Source: JALELF01 sp964473455 (GTDB taxonomy: Bacteria; Bacillota_I; Bacilli_A; RF39; UBA660). Taken from it: a DNA stretch of 64,000 nucleotides. The notes beneath the pieces were generated by a model, which had not been told where the DNA came from, ran no database searches, and saw only the letters and a list, made by a program, of their open reading frames with translations. Made by a program: the position numbers and the translations under genes. The stretch spans positions 1 to 64,000 of the forward strand of contig CAYYQX010000004.1 in assembly GCA_964473455.1 (NCBI GenBank), written 5' to 3'. Shown in pieces: positions 42,668-51,496 of the stretch; position 1 is the first letter of the stretch; each line of letters begins with the position of its first letter.

Positions 42668-43612
42668 ATGGAAAAAATTAGTATTGTAGTCCCTTGCTAT
42701 AATGAAGAAGAAACAATAGATATTTTTTATGAAGAAATAAGTAAAATTATCAAAAAAATGAAGAAAGTTTCTTTTGAACTTGTTTTTGTAGATGATGGCT
42801 CAAAAGATAAGACTCTTGACAAATTAAAGCTTTTGGCAAAAAAAGATAAAATAGTAAAGTTTATCTCTTTTTCAAGAAACTTTGGCAAAGAAGCCGGAAT
42901 ATTTGCCGGATTTGAGTACGCTACAGGAGACTATATAGCTACAATGGACGTTGATTTACAAGATCCTCCTTATTTATTAGAAGAAATGTATGAAACTATT
43001 AAGCAAGGCGAATTTGACTGTATAGGAACAAGAAGCATTAGTAGAAATGGCTATTCTTTTTTAAGAAAAATATACACCAAATGGTTTTATAAACTTATTA
43101 GTAAAATGTCTAAAACTACAATGGTTGATGGAGCCAGAGACTTTAGGCTTATGACTAGACAAATGGTTAATGCGATACTATCTATGAAAGAATATAACAG
43201 ATATTCTAAAGGGATATTTGCTTGGGTGGGTTTTAAAACCAAATGGATTACCTTTGAAAATCAAGATAGAGTTGCTGGAACAACCAAATGGAACTTCTTT
43301 TCTCTTTTTGGTTACGCGATAGACGGAATTGTAGGATTTTCGACAAAACCTCTTTTGATTTCAGCTTTTTTAGGAATAATTTTATTCCTTTTAGCTTTTA
43401 TTTTCGTGATAGTAATTATAGTTAAGACAATTTGTCTTGGCGACCCAGTAGGCGGTTGGCCAAGCCTTGCATGTATTATTTTATTTATTGGCGGCGCTCA
43501 GTTATTTTGCCTTGGAATAGTAGGAGAGTATTTAGCAAAAACATATTTAGAAACAAAAAAAAGACCAATCTATATTATTAAGGAAACAGAAAATGGTAAA
43601 AAAATATTATAA
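42668..43612 (+). CDS. Glycosyltransferase family 2, GtrB/polyprenyl-phosphate sugar synthase type
   Basis: A 314-residue enzyme with an N-terminal GT-A domain (IVVPCYNEEETI; VDDGSKDKT; TMDVDLQDPP with the metal-binding Asp pair) and two C-terminal membrane helices (about 230-255 and 267-290). This is the architecture of GtrB-like enzymes, which charge undecaprenyl phosphate with glucose or a similar sugar at the cytoplasmic face. It overlaps the gtrA-like gene by 20 bases, matching the expected flippase partnership. The start at 42668 is set by AGGAAG. Confidence 0.88.
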   Translation: MEKISIVVPCYNEEETIDIFYEEISKIIKKMKKVSFELVFVDDGSKDKTLDKLKLLAKKDKIVKFISFSRNFGKEAGIFAGFEYATGDYIATMDVDLQDPPYLLEEMYETIKQGEFDCIGTRSISRNGYSFLRKIYTKWFYKLISKMSKTTMVDGARDFRLMTRQMVNAILSMKEYNRYSKGIFAWVGFKTKWITFENQDRVAGTTKWNFFSLFGYAIDGIVGFSTKPLLISAFLGIILFLLAFIFVIVIIVKTICLGDPVGGWPSLACIILFIGGAQLFCLGIVGEYLAKTYLETKKRPIYIIKETENGKKIL

Positions 43613-44006
43613 AAAATATGAAGAACTTATAAAATATTTAATATTTGGAGTTTTAACTACTCTTGTTAGTTTAGGAGTATATTATTTGTGTACTCTTTCT
43701 TTTTTGTCTGCAGATAATCCTTTTGAACTACAAATCGCCAATATTATTTCTTTTGTAATAGCGGTAACTTTTGCTTATATTACAAATAGAAAATATGTTT
43801 TTAAAAGCAAAACAAAAAACATTGTCAAAGAAGTTTCAAGTTTTTTTTCTTCAAGAATAGTTGTTTTAATATTTGATATGCTTTTTATGTTTGTATTTGT
43901 AACAGTTCTTAAACTAAATGATCAAGTAATAAAAATAGTTGACCAAGTTTTTATAATTGTTTTAAACTATATATTAAGTAAATTTCTAGTTTTTAGAAGG
44001 AAATGA
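43593..44006 (+). CDS. GtrA-like membrane protein
   Basis: A 137-residue protein with four hydrophobic helices (about 13-33, 45-65, 83-105 and 115-133). KYLIFGVLTTLVSLGVYYL and FAYITNRKYVFKSK are hallmarks of the GtrA/DPMS family, proposed to flip polyprenyl-phosphate sugars across the membrane. Its neighbour upstream is the matching GtrB-like enzyme. The start overlaps that gene, so translation is probably coupled. Confidence 0.88.
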   Translation: MVKKYYKKYEELIKYLIFGVLTTLVSLGVYYLCTLSFLSADNPFELQIANIISFVIAVTFAYITNRKYVFKSKTKNIVKEVSSFFSSRIVVLIFDMLFMFVFVTVLKLNDQVIKIVDQVFIIVLNYILSKFLVFRRK

Positions 44007-44008
44007 GT

Positions 44009-44584
44009 ATGATAGAAGATATAAAAGGGTTTGCAAAAGCAAATAAGATTCCAATTATGGAAGAAGAAGGTATTTTGTTTTTAACTAAATACATAAAAGA
44101 AAACAAAATTTCAAGCATACTAGAAATAGGGACCGCAATAGGGTATTCTTCTATTAAAATGGCTCTAGTTGATAAAGACATTAAAATAGTAACTCTTGAA
44201 AGAGATGTAGAAAGATACAGGTTGGCTCAAAAAAACATTAATGATTTAAATTTAAGCAATCAAATTGAAGTGATAAACGAAGATGCTTTGGAGTATACTA
44301 CAAGCAGTACTTTTGATTTAATTTTTATTGATGCGGCTAAAAGCCAGTCATTAAAGTTTTTTGAAAAGTTCAAAAACAATTTAAATAACAAAGGAACAAT
44401 AATAACTGATAATATCTATTTTCACGGTTTGACATATAGTAGTGAACTCTTATCTAGAAATTTAAGAGGGATGACAAGAAAGATAAGAGAATATGTTGAA
44501 TTTTTAAAAAACAATGAAGAATTCGAAACGGAAATATTAAATATAGGAGATGGACTGGCTGTTAGTAAAAGGAGGAAAGTGTGA
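44009..44584 (+). CDS. trmR: tRNA 5-hydroxyuridine methyltransferase TrmR (O-methyltransferase family 3)
   Basis: A 191-residue class I methyltransferase. ILEIGTAIGYSSIKMA binds S-adenosylmethionine; DLIFIDAAKSQ and IITDNIYFHG carry the metal-binding acidic residues of the family. Resemblance to Bacillus YrrM/TrmR, and the U32 genes downstream, indicate methylation of 5-hydroxyuridine to 5-methoxyuridine at tRNA position 34. The ATG at 44009 is favoured over 44003 because AAGGA then lies 8 bases upstream. It ends overlapping the GT-C start (GTGA). Confidence 0.9.
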   Translation: MIEDIKGFAKANKIPIMEEEGILFLTKYIKENKISSILEIGTAIGYSSIKMALVDKDIKIVTLERDVERYRLAQKNINDLNLSNQIEVINEDALEYTTSSTFDLIFIDAAKSQSLKFFEKFKNNLNNKGTIITDNIYFHGLTYSSELLSRNLRGMTRKIREYVEFLKNNEEFETEILNIGDGLAVSKRRKV

Positions 44585-46002
44585 AAAAGAAACATATAAT
44601 TTTATTGATTTTAGGAGCTCTTTTTTTATTGTCAGTTTCTTTTCACAATAACCTATGGTTTGATGAAGCATATACAGTAGCCTTGGTTCAACACAACCTT
44701 TTTGATATGGTAAAAATATCTATAGGTGATGTTCACCCGCCTCTTTACTATGTATTATTGAAATTATTTACGTTGGTTTTTTCAAATAGTATTATCGCCT
44801 TAAGAATCTTCTCGGCTTTAGGAATGATTACTCTTTCGGTTATAGGTTATACACATATAAGAAAAATATTTAATGAAAAAATAGGAATTATTTTTAGTTT
44901 TCTAACTATTTTTACGCCAATAATATTAAGTTATAGTAATGAGATTAGAATGTATTCTTGGGTAGCTGTATTTGTTTTAATGAGTGGAATATATGCTTAT
45001 TTAATATCACTTAAACAAAGTAAAAAAAATCTAATTTTATTTTTGATTTTCAGTTTACTTGCCGCTTATACTCATCATTATGGTTTAATTAGTATAGTTG
45101 TTATAAATGTTATATTGATGATGGACATATTAAAAAACAAAAAAGAGATTAAAAAATGGTTAATAATGGCAATTTCCGAAGTAATATTGTTCATTCCGGG
45201 TATTATTATTTTTCTTTCACAAGCAACAAATGTCGCCAAAGAATTTTGGATTAGGGTAGCTTATCCTGATGTTTTCTTTGATATTTTAAAGTTCAATCTT
45301 ATAGGATCAATAGAAAATAAAATAATAGATATATTTGTTATTATATTCGCTGTTTTAACACTAGTATATCTAATAATAAAACTTAAACAAAATTATCAAA
45401 ACCGTAATCCTTTCTTTTTAGGGTTAATAGTATACATAACAGTAATTTGTATATCTCTTTTACTTTCTATTATATCGGGAGTTTTTATTGCCAGATATAC
45501 ACTCCCTATGTTTGGTTTATTAACACTATTTATTTCTTATATTCTTTCACTAGAAAAGAAGAAGTATATTCGTGTTATAGTAGTAATGATTCTTTTGTCA
45601 TTAAGCTTTATTAACGCATTTAACTTGTATAAAAACAATTACAACGAAAAAAACCAGGATTTAGAATTATTTTTTGAACAAGAGATTATGATAGAAGACG
45701 TTTTTGTATATAAAAATATTGGAATAGGGGCGATAGTAGCTGTTACTTGCCCAAACAACACGCAATATTTTTACAATATGGAAAATTGGAATATTGATGA
45801 AGCATATAAGGCTTTTGGCCCACAAATGACCACAATTGAGAGCTTAGAAGAAATTAACTATGATACAATATGGGTAGTTGAAGAACAAGCGGGAATTCTA
45901 TTAGATATATATTTAGAAGAAGGATACATAATAGAAGAACAACACACTATTCACCAACCTTATCAAGATGTTTATTTTGTATTTACTAAACTTACAAAAT
46001 AG
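44581..46002 (+). CDS. GT-C type membrane glycosyltransferase (GT39/ArnT-like)
   Basis: A 473-residue protein with about eleven membrane helices. NLWFDEAYTVAL in the first external loop has the acidic catalytic motif of GT-C enzymes and DVHPPLYYVLLK follows, as in dolichyl-phosphate-mannose transferases and related proteins; the C-terminal part (about 360-473) is external. It would use the polyprenyl-linked sugar made and flipped by the two genes upstream. Translation starts at GTG with AGGAGG upstream, overlapping trmR by four bases. The acceptor is unknown. Confidence 0.83.
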   Translation: MKKKHIILLILGALFLLSVSFHNNLWFDEAYTVALVQHNLFDMVKISIGDVHPPLYYVLLKLFTLVFSNSIIALRIFSALGMITLSVIGYTHIRKIFNEKIGIIFSFLTIFTPIILSYSNEIRMYSWVAVFVLMSGIYAYLISLKQSKKNLILFLIFSLLAAYTHHYGLISIVVINVILMMDILKNKKEIKKWLIMAISEVILFIPGIIIFLSQATNVAKEFWIRVAYPDVFFDILKFNLIGSIENKIIDIFVIIFAVLTLVYLIIKLKQNYQNRNPFFLGLIVYITVICISLLLSIISGVFIARYTLPMFGLLTLFISYILSLEKKKYIRVIVVMILLSLSFINAFNLYKNNYNEKNQDLELFFEQEIMIEDVFVYKNIGIGAIVAVTCPNNTQYFYNMENWNIDEAYKAFGPQMTTIESLEEINYDTIWVVEEQAGILLDIYLEEGYIIEEQHTIHQPYQDVYFVFTKLTK

Positions 46003-46013
46003 AAAGGACAGTT

Positions 46014-46862
46014 GTGAGAAAGATATTATTAGTTTTAAGTAATATTAAACAAATAAAAGAGACTGAAAAATTAGTTGATGGCTATATTATTCCGGTGAAA
46101 GATTTAGCTACCAATTATCTTTTTTATTTTCAAATGAAAGACATATTAAAATTAAAGCAAACAACAAAAAAAGAAATTTTCATTTCTTTAAATAAAAATA
46201 TGCATAACTGCGACATTAAATTTTTAAAAGAGATGTTATTAAAATTAAATAAACTAAATATAAAAGGAATTCTATATTACGATGTTGCTGTCTTAAATTT
46301 GGTACAAGAATTAAACTTAAAACTTAATTTAGTTTTTTCTCAAGAGCACGCTGTTGTTAATTCCAATATTATAAATTTCTATTACGATGAAGGTGTCAAG
46401 TATGCTTATTTATCTAGTGAACTAAATCAATTAGAAATAAAAAACATCATAAAAAACACCAAAAGCAAGCTTATGTTAAATATCTTTGGCTATACGCCTA
46501 TATTTACATCTATTAGACCTCTAGTTGACAATTACTTAAAAAGCTTTGGTTTAAAAGATAAGTCAAAAGTAAATTATCTTTTAAGCAACGACAAAAAATA
46601 TCCGATTGTTAGAGGTGAAAATACAACAATCTTTTCTGCCAATATACTAAACGGCTTAGAAGAGTTTTTGAAATTAGATGTTGCTTACTTTGTAGTTAAC
46701 AGTTTTAATATTGAAGATAAAAAACTATTAGAAACATTAAAAATTTTTAAAAATATAAATAAAAATAATTTAATGGAAGGTAATAAAAAACTAAATGAAT
46801 TGTTTAACAATTTAGACAAAGCTTTTTTATACAAAAAAGCTACATATAAGGTGACAAAATGA
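46014..46862 (+). CDS. TrhP1-like (YrrN) U32-family half protein
   Basis: A 282-residue protein beginning at GTG with AAAGGA upstream. It resembles the shorter U32-family partner, YrrN/TrhP1, encoded between trmR and trhP2 in Bacillus, and has a TIM-barrel-like series of strands (GILYYDVAVLNLVQ; FYYDEGVKYAYLSSEL). The catalytic-type Cys residues of the longer partner are missing. It is thought to help hydroxylate uridine 34 of tRNA using prephenate as oxygen source. It overlaps the next gene by four bases (ATGA), and the pair probably acts together. Confidence 0.78.
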   Translation: MRKILLVLSNIKQIKETEKLVDGYIIPVKDLATNYLFYFQMKDILKLKQTTKKEIFISLNKNMHNCDIKFLKEMLLKLNKLNIKGILYYDVAVLNLVQELNLKLNLVFSQEHAVVNSNIINFYYDEGVKYAYLSSELNQLEIKNIIKNTKSKLMLNIFGYTPIFTSIRPLVDNYLKSFGLKDKSKVNYLLSNDKKYPIVRGENTTIFSANILNGLEEFLKLDVAYFVVNSFNIEDKKLLETLKIFKNINKNNLMEGNKKLNELFNNLDKAFLYKKATYKVTK

Positions 46863-48037
46863 GAGTAGAATTATTAGCGCCAGCTGGCGATTTTGAAAAA
46901 TTAGTATGGGCTATTAATTATGGAGCGGATGCTGTTTATTTTGGTGGCTCAAAGTTTAATATGAGAGCTAACGCTAAAAACTTTACTATTAGTGAAATAA
47001 AAAAAAGTGTAGAATTTGCTCACAAAAAAGGCAAAAAAGTTTATGTTACGGTAAATGTCTTCATGCACGATGAGGAAATAAAAAGCATTGTTGCCTATTT
47101 AAAAAAGCTAGAGAGCCTAAACGTAGATGCAGTAATTATTAGTGATCCAGCTATTATCAAAATAGCTAGAGAAAATACAAAACTAGATATTCATTTGTCA
47201 ACGCAACAATCAACATTAAATTTTGAAGCAATAAAGTTTTGGAAAAAACAAGGTATTAAAAGAATTATCCTTGGAAGAGAATTAAGTAAATCTGAAATAA
47301 AAGAAATTACTGACAAAACAGACATTGAAATTGAAACGTTTATTCATGGTTCGATGTGTGCAGGCTATAGTGGCAGATGTGTGTTATCAAATATATTTAC
47401 AAATAGAGACGCAAATAGAGGAGGATGTGCGCAGGTATGTCGTTGGGATTTTACTCTTTTAGATGAATTTAGTAATGCAATAAAAGCTGAGAAGCCTTTC
47501 TCTTTATGTGCCAAGGACTTGTCTTTATTAAAGGTGTTACCAGAAATGATAGAATCTGGTATAACTAGTTTTAAAATAGAAGGTAGAATGCGTTCTATTT
47601 ATTATATCGCAACCGTAGTTAGTACTTATAGAAAAGCAATCGATAATTATTATCAAAAAAGCTACAAATATGATAAAAATTTACAAAAAACATTAGATAA
47701 TTGTTCAAACAGAGATTCGATAGTCCAATTCTTTAATAAAAATATGGGCCCAGAATGCCAGTATTACAACGGAAGAGAAGAACAATCAAATCAAGACTTT
47801 ATTGGAGTGATTTTAGATTATAAAAATAATTTGGCAACTATCGAACAGAGAAATTATTTTGAAAAAGGAGATAAAGTTGAAGTATTTGGACCAAAAACGA
47901 ATATTGAAATAGTAATAGATAAGATTTATGATGAAGAAAATAATTTGATAACTATTGTTAATCATCCCCAACAGATTGTTAAGGTGGAAATAAAAGGCCT
48001 TGTATTTAAAGGAGATTTGTTAAGAATAAAAAAATAA
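46859..48037 (+). CDS. trhP2: tRNA hydroxylation protein TrhP2 (peptidase U32 family)
   Basis: A 392-residue U32 protein. ELLAPAGDFEKLVWAINYGADAVYFGG is the family entry sequence, and the Cys-containing signature is EIETFIHGSMCAGYSGRCVLSNI followed by RGGCAQVCRW, giving the four Cys that bind an iron-sulfur centre. Members once called peptidases or collagenases are needed for 5-hydroxyuridine in tRNA. It sits after the TrhP1-like gene and before greA, as in Bacillus apart from a missing udk. Confidence 0.9.
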   Translation: MRVELLAPAGDFEKLVWAINYGADAVYFGGSKFNMRANAKNFTISEIKKSVEFAHKKGKKVYVTVNVFMHDEEIKSIVAYLKKLESLNVDAVIISDPAIIKIARENTKLDIHLSTQQSTLNFEAIKFWKKQGIKRIILGRELSKSEIKEITDKTDIEIETFIHGSMCAGYSGRCVLSNIFTNRDANRGGCAQVCRWDFTLLDEFSNAIKAEKPFSLCAKDLSLLKVLPEMIESGITSFKIEGRMRSIYYIATVVSTYRKAIDNYYQKSYKYDKNLQKTLDNCSNRDSIVQFFNKNMGPECQYYNGREEQSNQDFIGVILDYKNNLATIEQRNYFEKGDKVEVFGPKTNIEIVIDKIYDEENNLITIVNHPQQIVKVEIKGLVFKGDLLRIKK

Positions 48038-48047
48038 AAAAATCAAT

Positions 48048-48076
48048 TTGACAAAAGAAAAGATATGTAGTATTAT
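48048..48076 (+). promoter_or_regulatory. greA promoter
   Basis: Consensus TTGACA (48048-48053) and TATTAT (48071-48076) are 17 bases apart; AGAGGTGAG precedes the ATG. Confidence 0.8.
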
Positions 48077-48107
48077 TTTTTAGACTTATTTAAAGAGGTG
48101 AGATTGT

Positions 48108-48578
48108 ATGGCAGAAAAAAAAGATATATTTTTAACAGCCGAAGGCTTAGACAAATTAAGAAAAGAATTAGAATATTTAAAGTTTGAAAAAAGAGAAGAA
48201 GTAATAGAAAAGCTTAAAGAAGCAAGGGCTTTAGGAGACTTGTCAGAGAACGCGGAATATGATTCTGCCAGAAACGAACAAGCTCAAGTAGAGTCTAGAA
48301 TTGCTGATATAGAAGCAAAGATAGAGAACGCGACTATTATAAAAGCAGTGAAGACTGATAAAGTTAGAATAGGTACTAATGTTAAGATAGAATATGTTGA
48401 AGATAAAGAACTTGAAGAATATTCTATTGTTGGTTCTAGCGAAGCAGATCCTTTTAATAACAAAATATCTAATGAATCACCAATTGCCAAAGCAATAATG
48501 GGATTGATGATAGGACAAACAGCTAAAGTCGAAAGCCCTAGTGGTAAATACTTAGTAAAAATTGTTGAAATTTCATAA
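48108..48578 (+). CDS. greA: Transcription elongation factor GreA
   Basis: A 156-residue factor that enters the RNA polymerase secondary channel and stimulates cleavage of backtracked RNA. The N-terminal coiled coil (about 1-75) has the tip sequence ALGDLSENAEYDSAR with the acidic residues needed for cleavage; the C-terminal domain has ISNESPIAKAIMGLMIGQTAKV. It is the only canonical Gre factor among three GreA-domain proteins in the window. It has its own promoter and terminator. Confidence 0.97.
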   Translation: MAEKKDIFLTAEGLDKLRKELEYLKFEKREEVIEKLKEARALGDLSENAEYDSARNEQAQVESRIADIEAKIENATIIKAVKTDKVRIGTNVKIEYVEDKELEEYSIVGSSEADPFNNKISNESPIAKAIMGLMIGQTAKVESPSGKYLVKIVEIS

Positions 48579-48599
48579 AAACTACAAAAGTAGTTTTTT
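48578..48599 (+). terminator. Terminator after greA
   Basis: AAAACTAC (48578-48585) and GTAGTTTT (48590-48597) pair around AAAA, followed by T residues. Confidence 0.85.
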
Positions 48600-48611
48600 C
48601 TTTTGAAAATA

Positions 48612-48640
48612 TTGTCAAAATATAAAAAATAATATATACT
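48612..48640 (+). promoter_or_regulatory. tig promoter
   Basis: TTGTCA (48612-48617) and TATACT (48635-48640) have a 17-base spacer. AAGGAGG precedes the ATG. Confidence 0.8.
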
Positions 48641-48663
48641 AGTTAAGTACTTAAGGAGGAAAT

Positions 48664-49914
48664 ATGGAAAAAACAATAGACATAGAAATAAGCGGAAAAG
48701 AGTGGCAAGAAGCTCTTGAAGAAGCTTTTCAACACGAAAACAAGAAAGCAAAAATTGATGGTTTTAGAGCTGGAAAGGCTCCAAAAGATATATTTTTAAA
48801 AAAATATGGAGTAGAATCTTTATTTAATGAAGCAGTTAATGTTGCTTTAGAAGTTGCCTATAAAAAAATGGTTAAAGAAAATAAAGACTTAGATTTAGTA
48901 GCGGAACCAAAAGTAAGCATAAAATCAATAACAGAAAAAGAAGTAGTTCTATCTTTTGCGTTAGTTACTAGACCAGAAGTAAAACTTGGTAAATATAAAA
49001 ACTTAGGTGTTAAACAAGATAAGGTAGAAGTTACAAAAAAAGAAATAGATGAAGAAATCGAACATTTAAAAAGTCATTATGCTGAGATAATTACCAAAGA
49101 AGGTAAAATAGAAAACAATGATACAGCTGTAATTGATTTTGAAGGATTTTTAAATGGTGTTGCGTTTTCTGGTGGTAAAGGAAGTAATTATTCATTAAAA
49201 ATAGGTTCTAATTCTTTTATCCCTGGTTTTGAAGAACAACTAATTGGGATGGTAAAGGATGAAGAAAAGGAAATAACTGTTACTTTTCCATCTGATTATC
49301 ACGATGAAAAATTAAAGGGGCAAAAAACAACCTTTAAAATAAAAATAAATGAAGTTAAAGCAACTGTAATACCAGAAATTGGTAAGGCTTTCTTTGAAGA
49401 CCTTGGTATGGAAGGAATAGATACAATAGAGGCTTTAGAAAAACAAGTTAAAGAAAATATTAAATTGAAAAAAGAAAGTGACGCTGAAAACAAATACATC
49501 GACGAAGTACTTGCTAAAGCAGGAGAGAACACTAAAGTTGAAATTCCAGATGTCATGATAGAAGATGAACTAGCTAGAATGCTAGAACAATATAAACAAA
49601 ATTTAAGCATGCAAGGTTTAACAATTGAACAATTCTATCAATTTACAAAATCAAACGAAGAAGACTTAAAACAAAAACTAAAACCTGAAGCCAACAATAG
49701 AGTTAAATACAGATTGATGCTAGAAGAAATAGCTAAAAAAGAAAAAGTAGAAATACCTGATGCAGTAGCTAAAGAAGAAGCGAAAAAACTAGCTGATAAA
49801 TATCAAATGGCTGAAAGCGAATTTTTAAAATCTTTTGGTGGACTTGATATGATTAAGTATGATTTGAAAATGAGAAAAGCAATAGAAATATTAAAGGAAA
49901 ATAAAAAAGACTAA
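48664..49914 (+). CDS. tig: Trigger factor, ribosome-associated chaperone
   Basis: A 416-residue chaperone with peptidyl-prolyl isomerase activity that binds nascent chains at the ribosome exit. The ribosome-binding signature is GFRAGKAPKDIF (about 35-46), the FKBP domain includes GSNSFIPGFEEQLIGM (about 180-195), and the long helical C-terminal domain ends in MRKAIEILKENKKD. Length is normal. It is monocistronic with its own promoter and a bidirectional terminator. Confidence 0.96.
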   Translation: MEKTIDIEISGKEWQEALEEAFQHENKKAKIDGFRAGKAPKDIFLKKYGVESLFNEAVNVALEVAYKKMVKENKDLDLVAEPKVSIKSITEKEVVLSFALVTRPEVKLGKYKNLGVKQDKVEVTKKEIDEEIEHLKSHYAEIITKEGKIENNDTAVIDFEGFLNGVAFSGGKGSNYSLKIGSNSFIPGFEEQLIGMVKDEEKEITVTFPSDYHDEKLKGQKTTFKIKINEVKATVIPEIGKAFFEDLGMEGIDTIEALEKQVKENIKLKKESDAENKYIDEVLAKAGENTKVEIPDVMIEDELARMLEQYKQNLSMQGLTIEQFYQFTKSNEEDLKQKLKPEANNRVKYRLMLEEIAKKEKVEIPDAVAKEEAKKLADKYQMAESEFLKSFGGLDMIKYDLKMRKAIEILKENKKD

Positions 49915-49928
49915 TTAGTCTTTTTTTT
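49903..49928. terminator. Bidirectional terminator between tig and the small - strand gene
   Basis: AAAAAAGACTAA and TTAGTCTTTTTT (49903-49926) form a perfect palindrome with A- and T-tracts on both sides, suited to terminate both converging genes. Confidence 0.85.
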
Positions 49929-50079
49929 AATTCTCTTTATTTCTATATTTTAACGCGTATGCTAAATAACCGACGTTTAAAACAACGGTGTCGTTATTTT
50001 TGTTTTTCAGCACAATAACTTTTTTAAATTTCTTGTATGGATGATTGTATGTTACAAAAACATTTGAATTATTATTCAT
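49927..50079 (-). CDS. Small 50-residue protein of unknown function
   Basis: Read on the - strand, an ATG at 50079 opens a frame of 50 codons encoding a basic protein that starts MNNNSNVFVTYNHPYKKF and ends YALKYRNKEN. Support comes from a consensus promoter (50100-50128) and a GGGGGT ribosome site upstream, and from the shared terminator exactly at the stop. The predicted strand-turn-helix pattern (KKVIVLKN, DTVVLNVGYLAYAL) looks like a small folded protein. No family recognised. It is divergent from ffh and convergent with tig. Confidence 0.65.
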   Translation of the reverse strand: MNNNSNVFVTYNHPYKKFKKVIVLKNKNNDTVVLNVGYLAYALKYRNKEN

Positions 50080-50099
50080 AATATACCCCCGAGTAATGT

Positions 50100-50128
50100 A
50101 TTATATATAAAACTTATCAAAAAGTCAA
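50100..50128 (-). promoter_or_regulatory. Promoter of the 50-residue - strand gene
   Basis: On the - strand, TTGACT (50123-50128) and TATAAT (50100-50105) are exactly 17 bases apart, 20 bases before the ATG. It overlaps the -35 region of the divergent ffh promoter, so the two may interfere. Confidence 0.8.
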
Positions 50129-50133
50129 TATTA

Positions 50134-50142
50134 TGCTATAAT
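50134..50142 (+). promoter_or_regulatory. Extended -10 promoter of ffh
   Basis: TGcTATAAT ends 15 bases before the ffh ATG, with GGTGA between. Confidence 0.75.
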
Positions 50143-50157
50143 TAGAAAGGTGATTTT

Positions 50158-51453
50158 ATGTTTGAAAGCTTATCAGAAAACTTACAAGAAGCGATAAAAA
50201 AAATAAAAGGTTATGGCAAAATCTCTGAAGAAAATATTACTGAAATTACAAGAGATGTAAGATTAGCTTTGTTAGAAGCGGACGTTAATTATATAGTAGT
50301 TAAAGAATTTATAAATAATATTAAAATAAAAGCTCTTGGTGAAGAAGTGATAAAGTCATTAAAACCAAGTGAAGTTTTTGTAAAGATTTTGAAGGACGAA
50401 TTAATTAAAATTTTAGGCGAAAATAAAAAAGATATAAATTTAAATGGGAACCCAAATATATTAATGCTGATTGGTCTTCAAGGTTCAGGTAAAACAACAA
50501 CGATAGCTAAATTAGCAAGTATGCTAAGAAAAAAGTATAAAAAAAATCCTTTATTAGTTGCTTGTGATATATATAGGCCAGCTGCGATAGACCAATTGAA
50601 ACAACTGGGCAAGGAATTAAATATAGAAGTTTTTAGTGAAGCTAAAAAGCCTACTGAAATAGCTGTTGATGCAGTAGATTATGCTAAAAAGAATAATTAT
50701 GATTATGTTTTGATAGATACAGCTGGAAGGCTTCATATTGATGAAGTTTTAATGAATGAATTAAAAGAAATAAGTGAAAGCACAAAAGCAGACGAAGTCT
50801 TACTTGTTATTGATAGTATGATAGGACAAGATGCGATTAATGTTATAGAAGGTTTTAATAATAATTTACCTTTAACGGGTGCAATTTTGACAAAAATGGA
50901 TGGAGATTCCAAGGGTGGTGTTGCTCTTTCAATAAAGCATTTGACTAATATACCTATTAAGTTTATTGGGACTAGTGAAAAACTAGACGGATTAGAAGAG
51001 TTTTATCCTGAAAGAATGGCATCTAGGATTTTAGGCGAAGGGGATTTGATGTCAATTGTTGAAAAGGTTGAAAACGTTATTGACAAAGAAGAAGCAAGTG
51101 AAACGGCTAAAAAGATGCAAAAAGGTAAGTTTGACTTGGAAGACTTTTTAAACCAATTAAAACAAATTAAAAAACTTGGCTCAATAGAAAATATTATTAA
51201 AATGTTGCCTGGAGTTCCAAAAGAGTTAAAGGGTGCTAAAGTAGATCCTAAGCAACTTGGTCATGTTGAAGCTATAATCCAATCTATGACCAAAAACGAA
51301 AGAAAAGACCCAAGTATTTTAAAAGCTAGTAGAAAAATTAGAATAGCTAAAGGATCGGGTAGAAGTGTCGAAGAAGTAAACAGGCTTTTAAAACAATTTG
51401 AACAGATGAAACTAATGATGAAAAATTTAAAAAACGGTAATTTTAAAATTTAA
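50158..51453 (+). CDS. ffh: Signal recognition particle protein Ffh
   Basis: A 431-residue GTPase that binds signal sequences with SRP RNA and targets ribosomes to the membrane. The N domain (about 1-90) is followed by the G domain with GLQGSGKTTTIAKLA, VACDIYRPAAIDQL, LIDTAGRLHID and TKMDGDSKGG. The Met-rich M domain (about 325-431) ends FEQMKLMMKNL. Length is normal. It stands apart from ylxM and ftsY; an unassigned RNA gene follows it. Confidence 0.97.
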   Translation: MFESLSENLQEAIKKIKGYGKISEENITEITRDVRLALLEADVNYIVVKEFINNIKIKALGEEVIKSLKPSEVFVKILKDELIKILGENKKDINLNGNPNILMLIGLQGSGKTTTIAKLASMLRKKYKKNPLLVACDIYRPAAIDQLKQLGKELNIEVFSEAKKPTEIAVDAVDYAKKNNYDYVLIDTAGRLHIDEVLMNELKEISESTKADEVLLVIDSMIGQDAINVIEGFNNNLPLTGAILTKMDGDSKGGVALSIKHLTNIPIKFIGTSEKLDGLEEFYPERMASRILGEGDLMSIVEKVENVIDKEEASETAKKMQKGKFDLEDFLNQLKQIKKLGSIENIIKMLPGVPKELKGAKVDPKQLGHVEAIIQSMTKNERKDPSILKASRKIRIAKGSGRSVEEVNRLLKQFEQMKLMMKNLKNGNFKI

Positions 51454-51463
51454 TTAAAAGGAC

Positions 51464-51492
51464 TTGTTTTTTTTTTATAATCGTGCTATAGT
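51464..51492 (+). promoter_or_regulatory. Promoter of the orphan RNA
   Basis: TTGTTT (51464-51469) and an extended -10 TGcTATAGT (51484-51492) have a 17-base spacer. Transcription should start near 51498, exactly at the left arm of a 14-bp helix. Confidence 0.65.
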
Positions 51493-51496
51493 AAAA

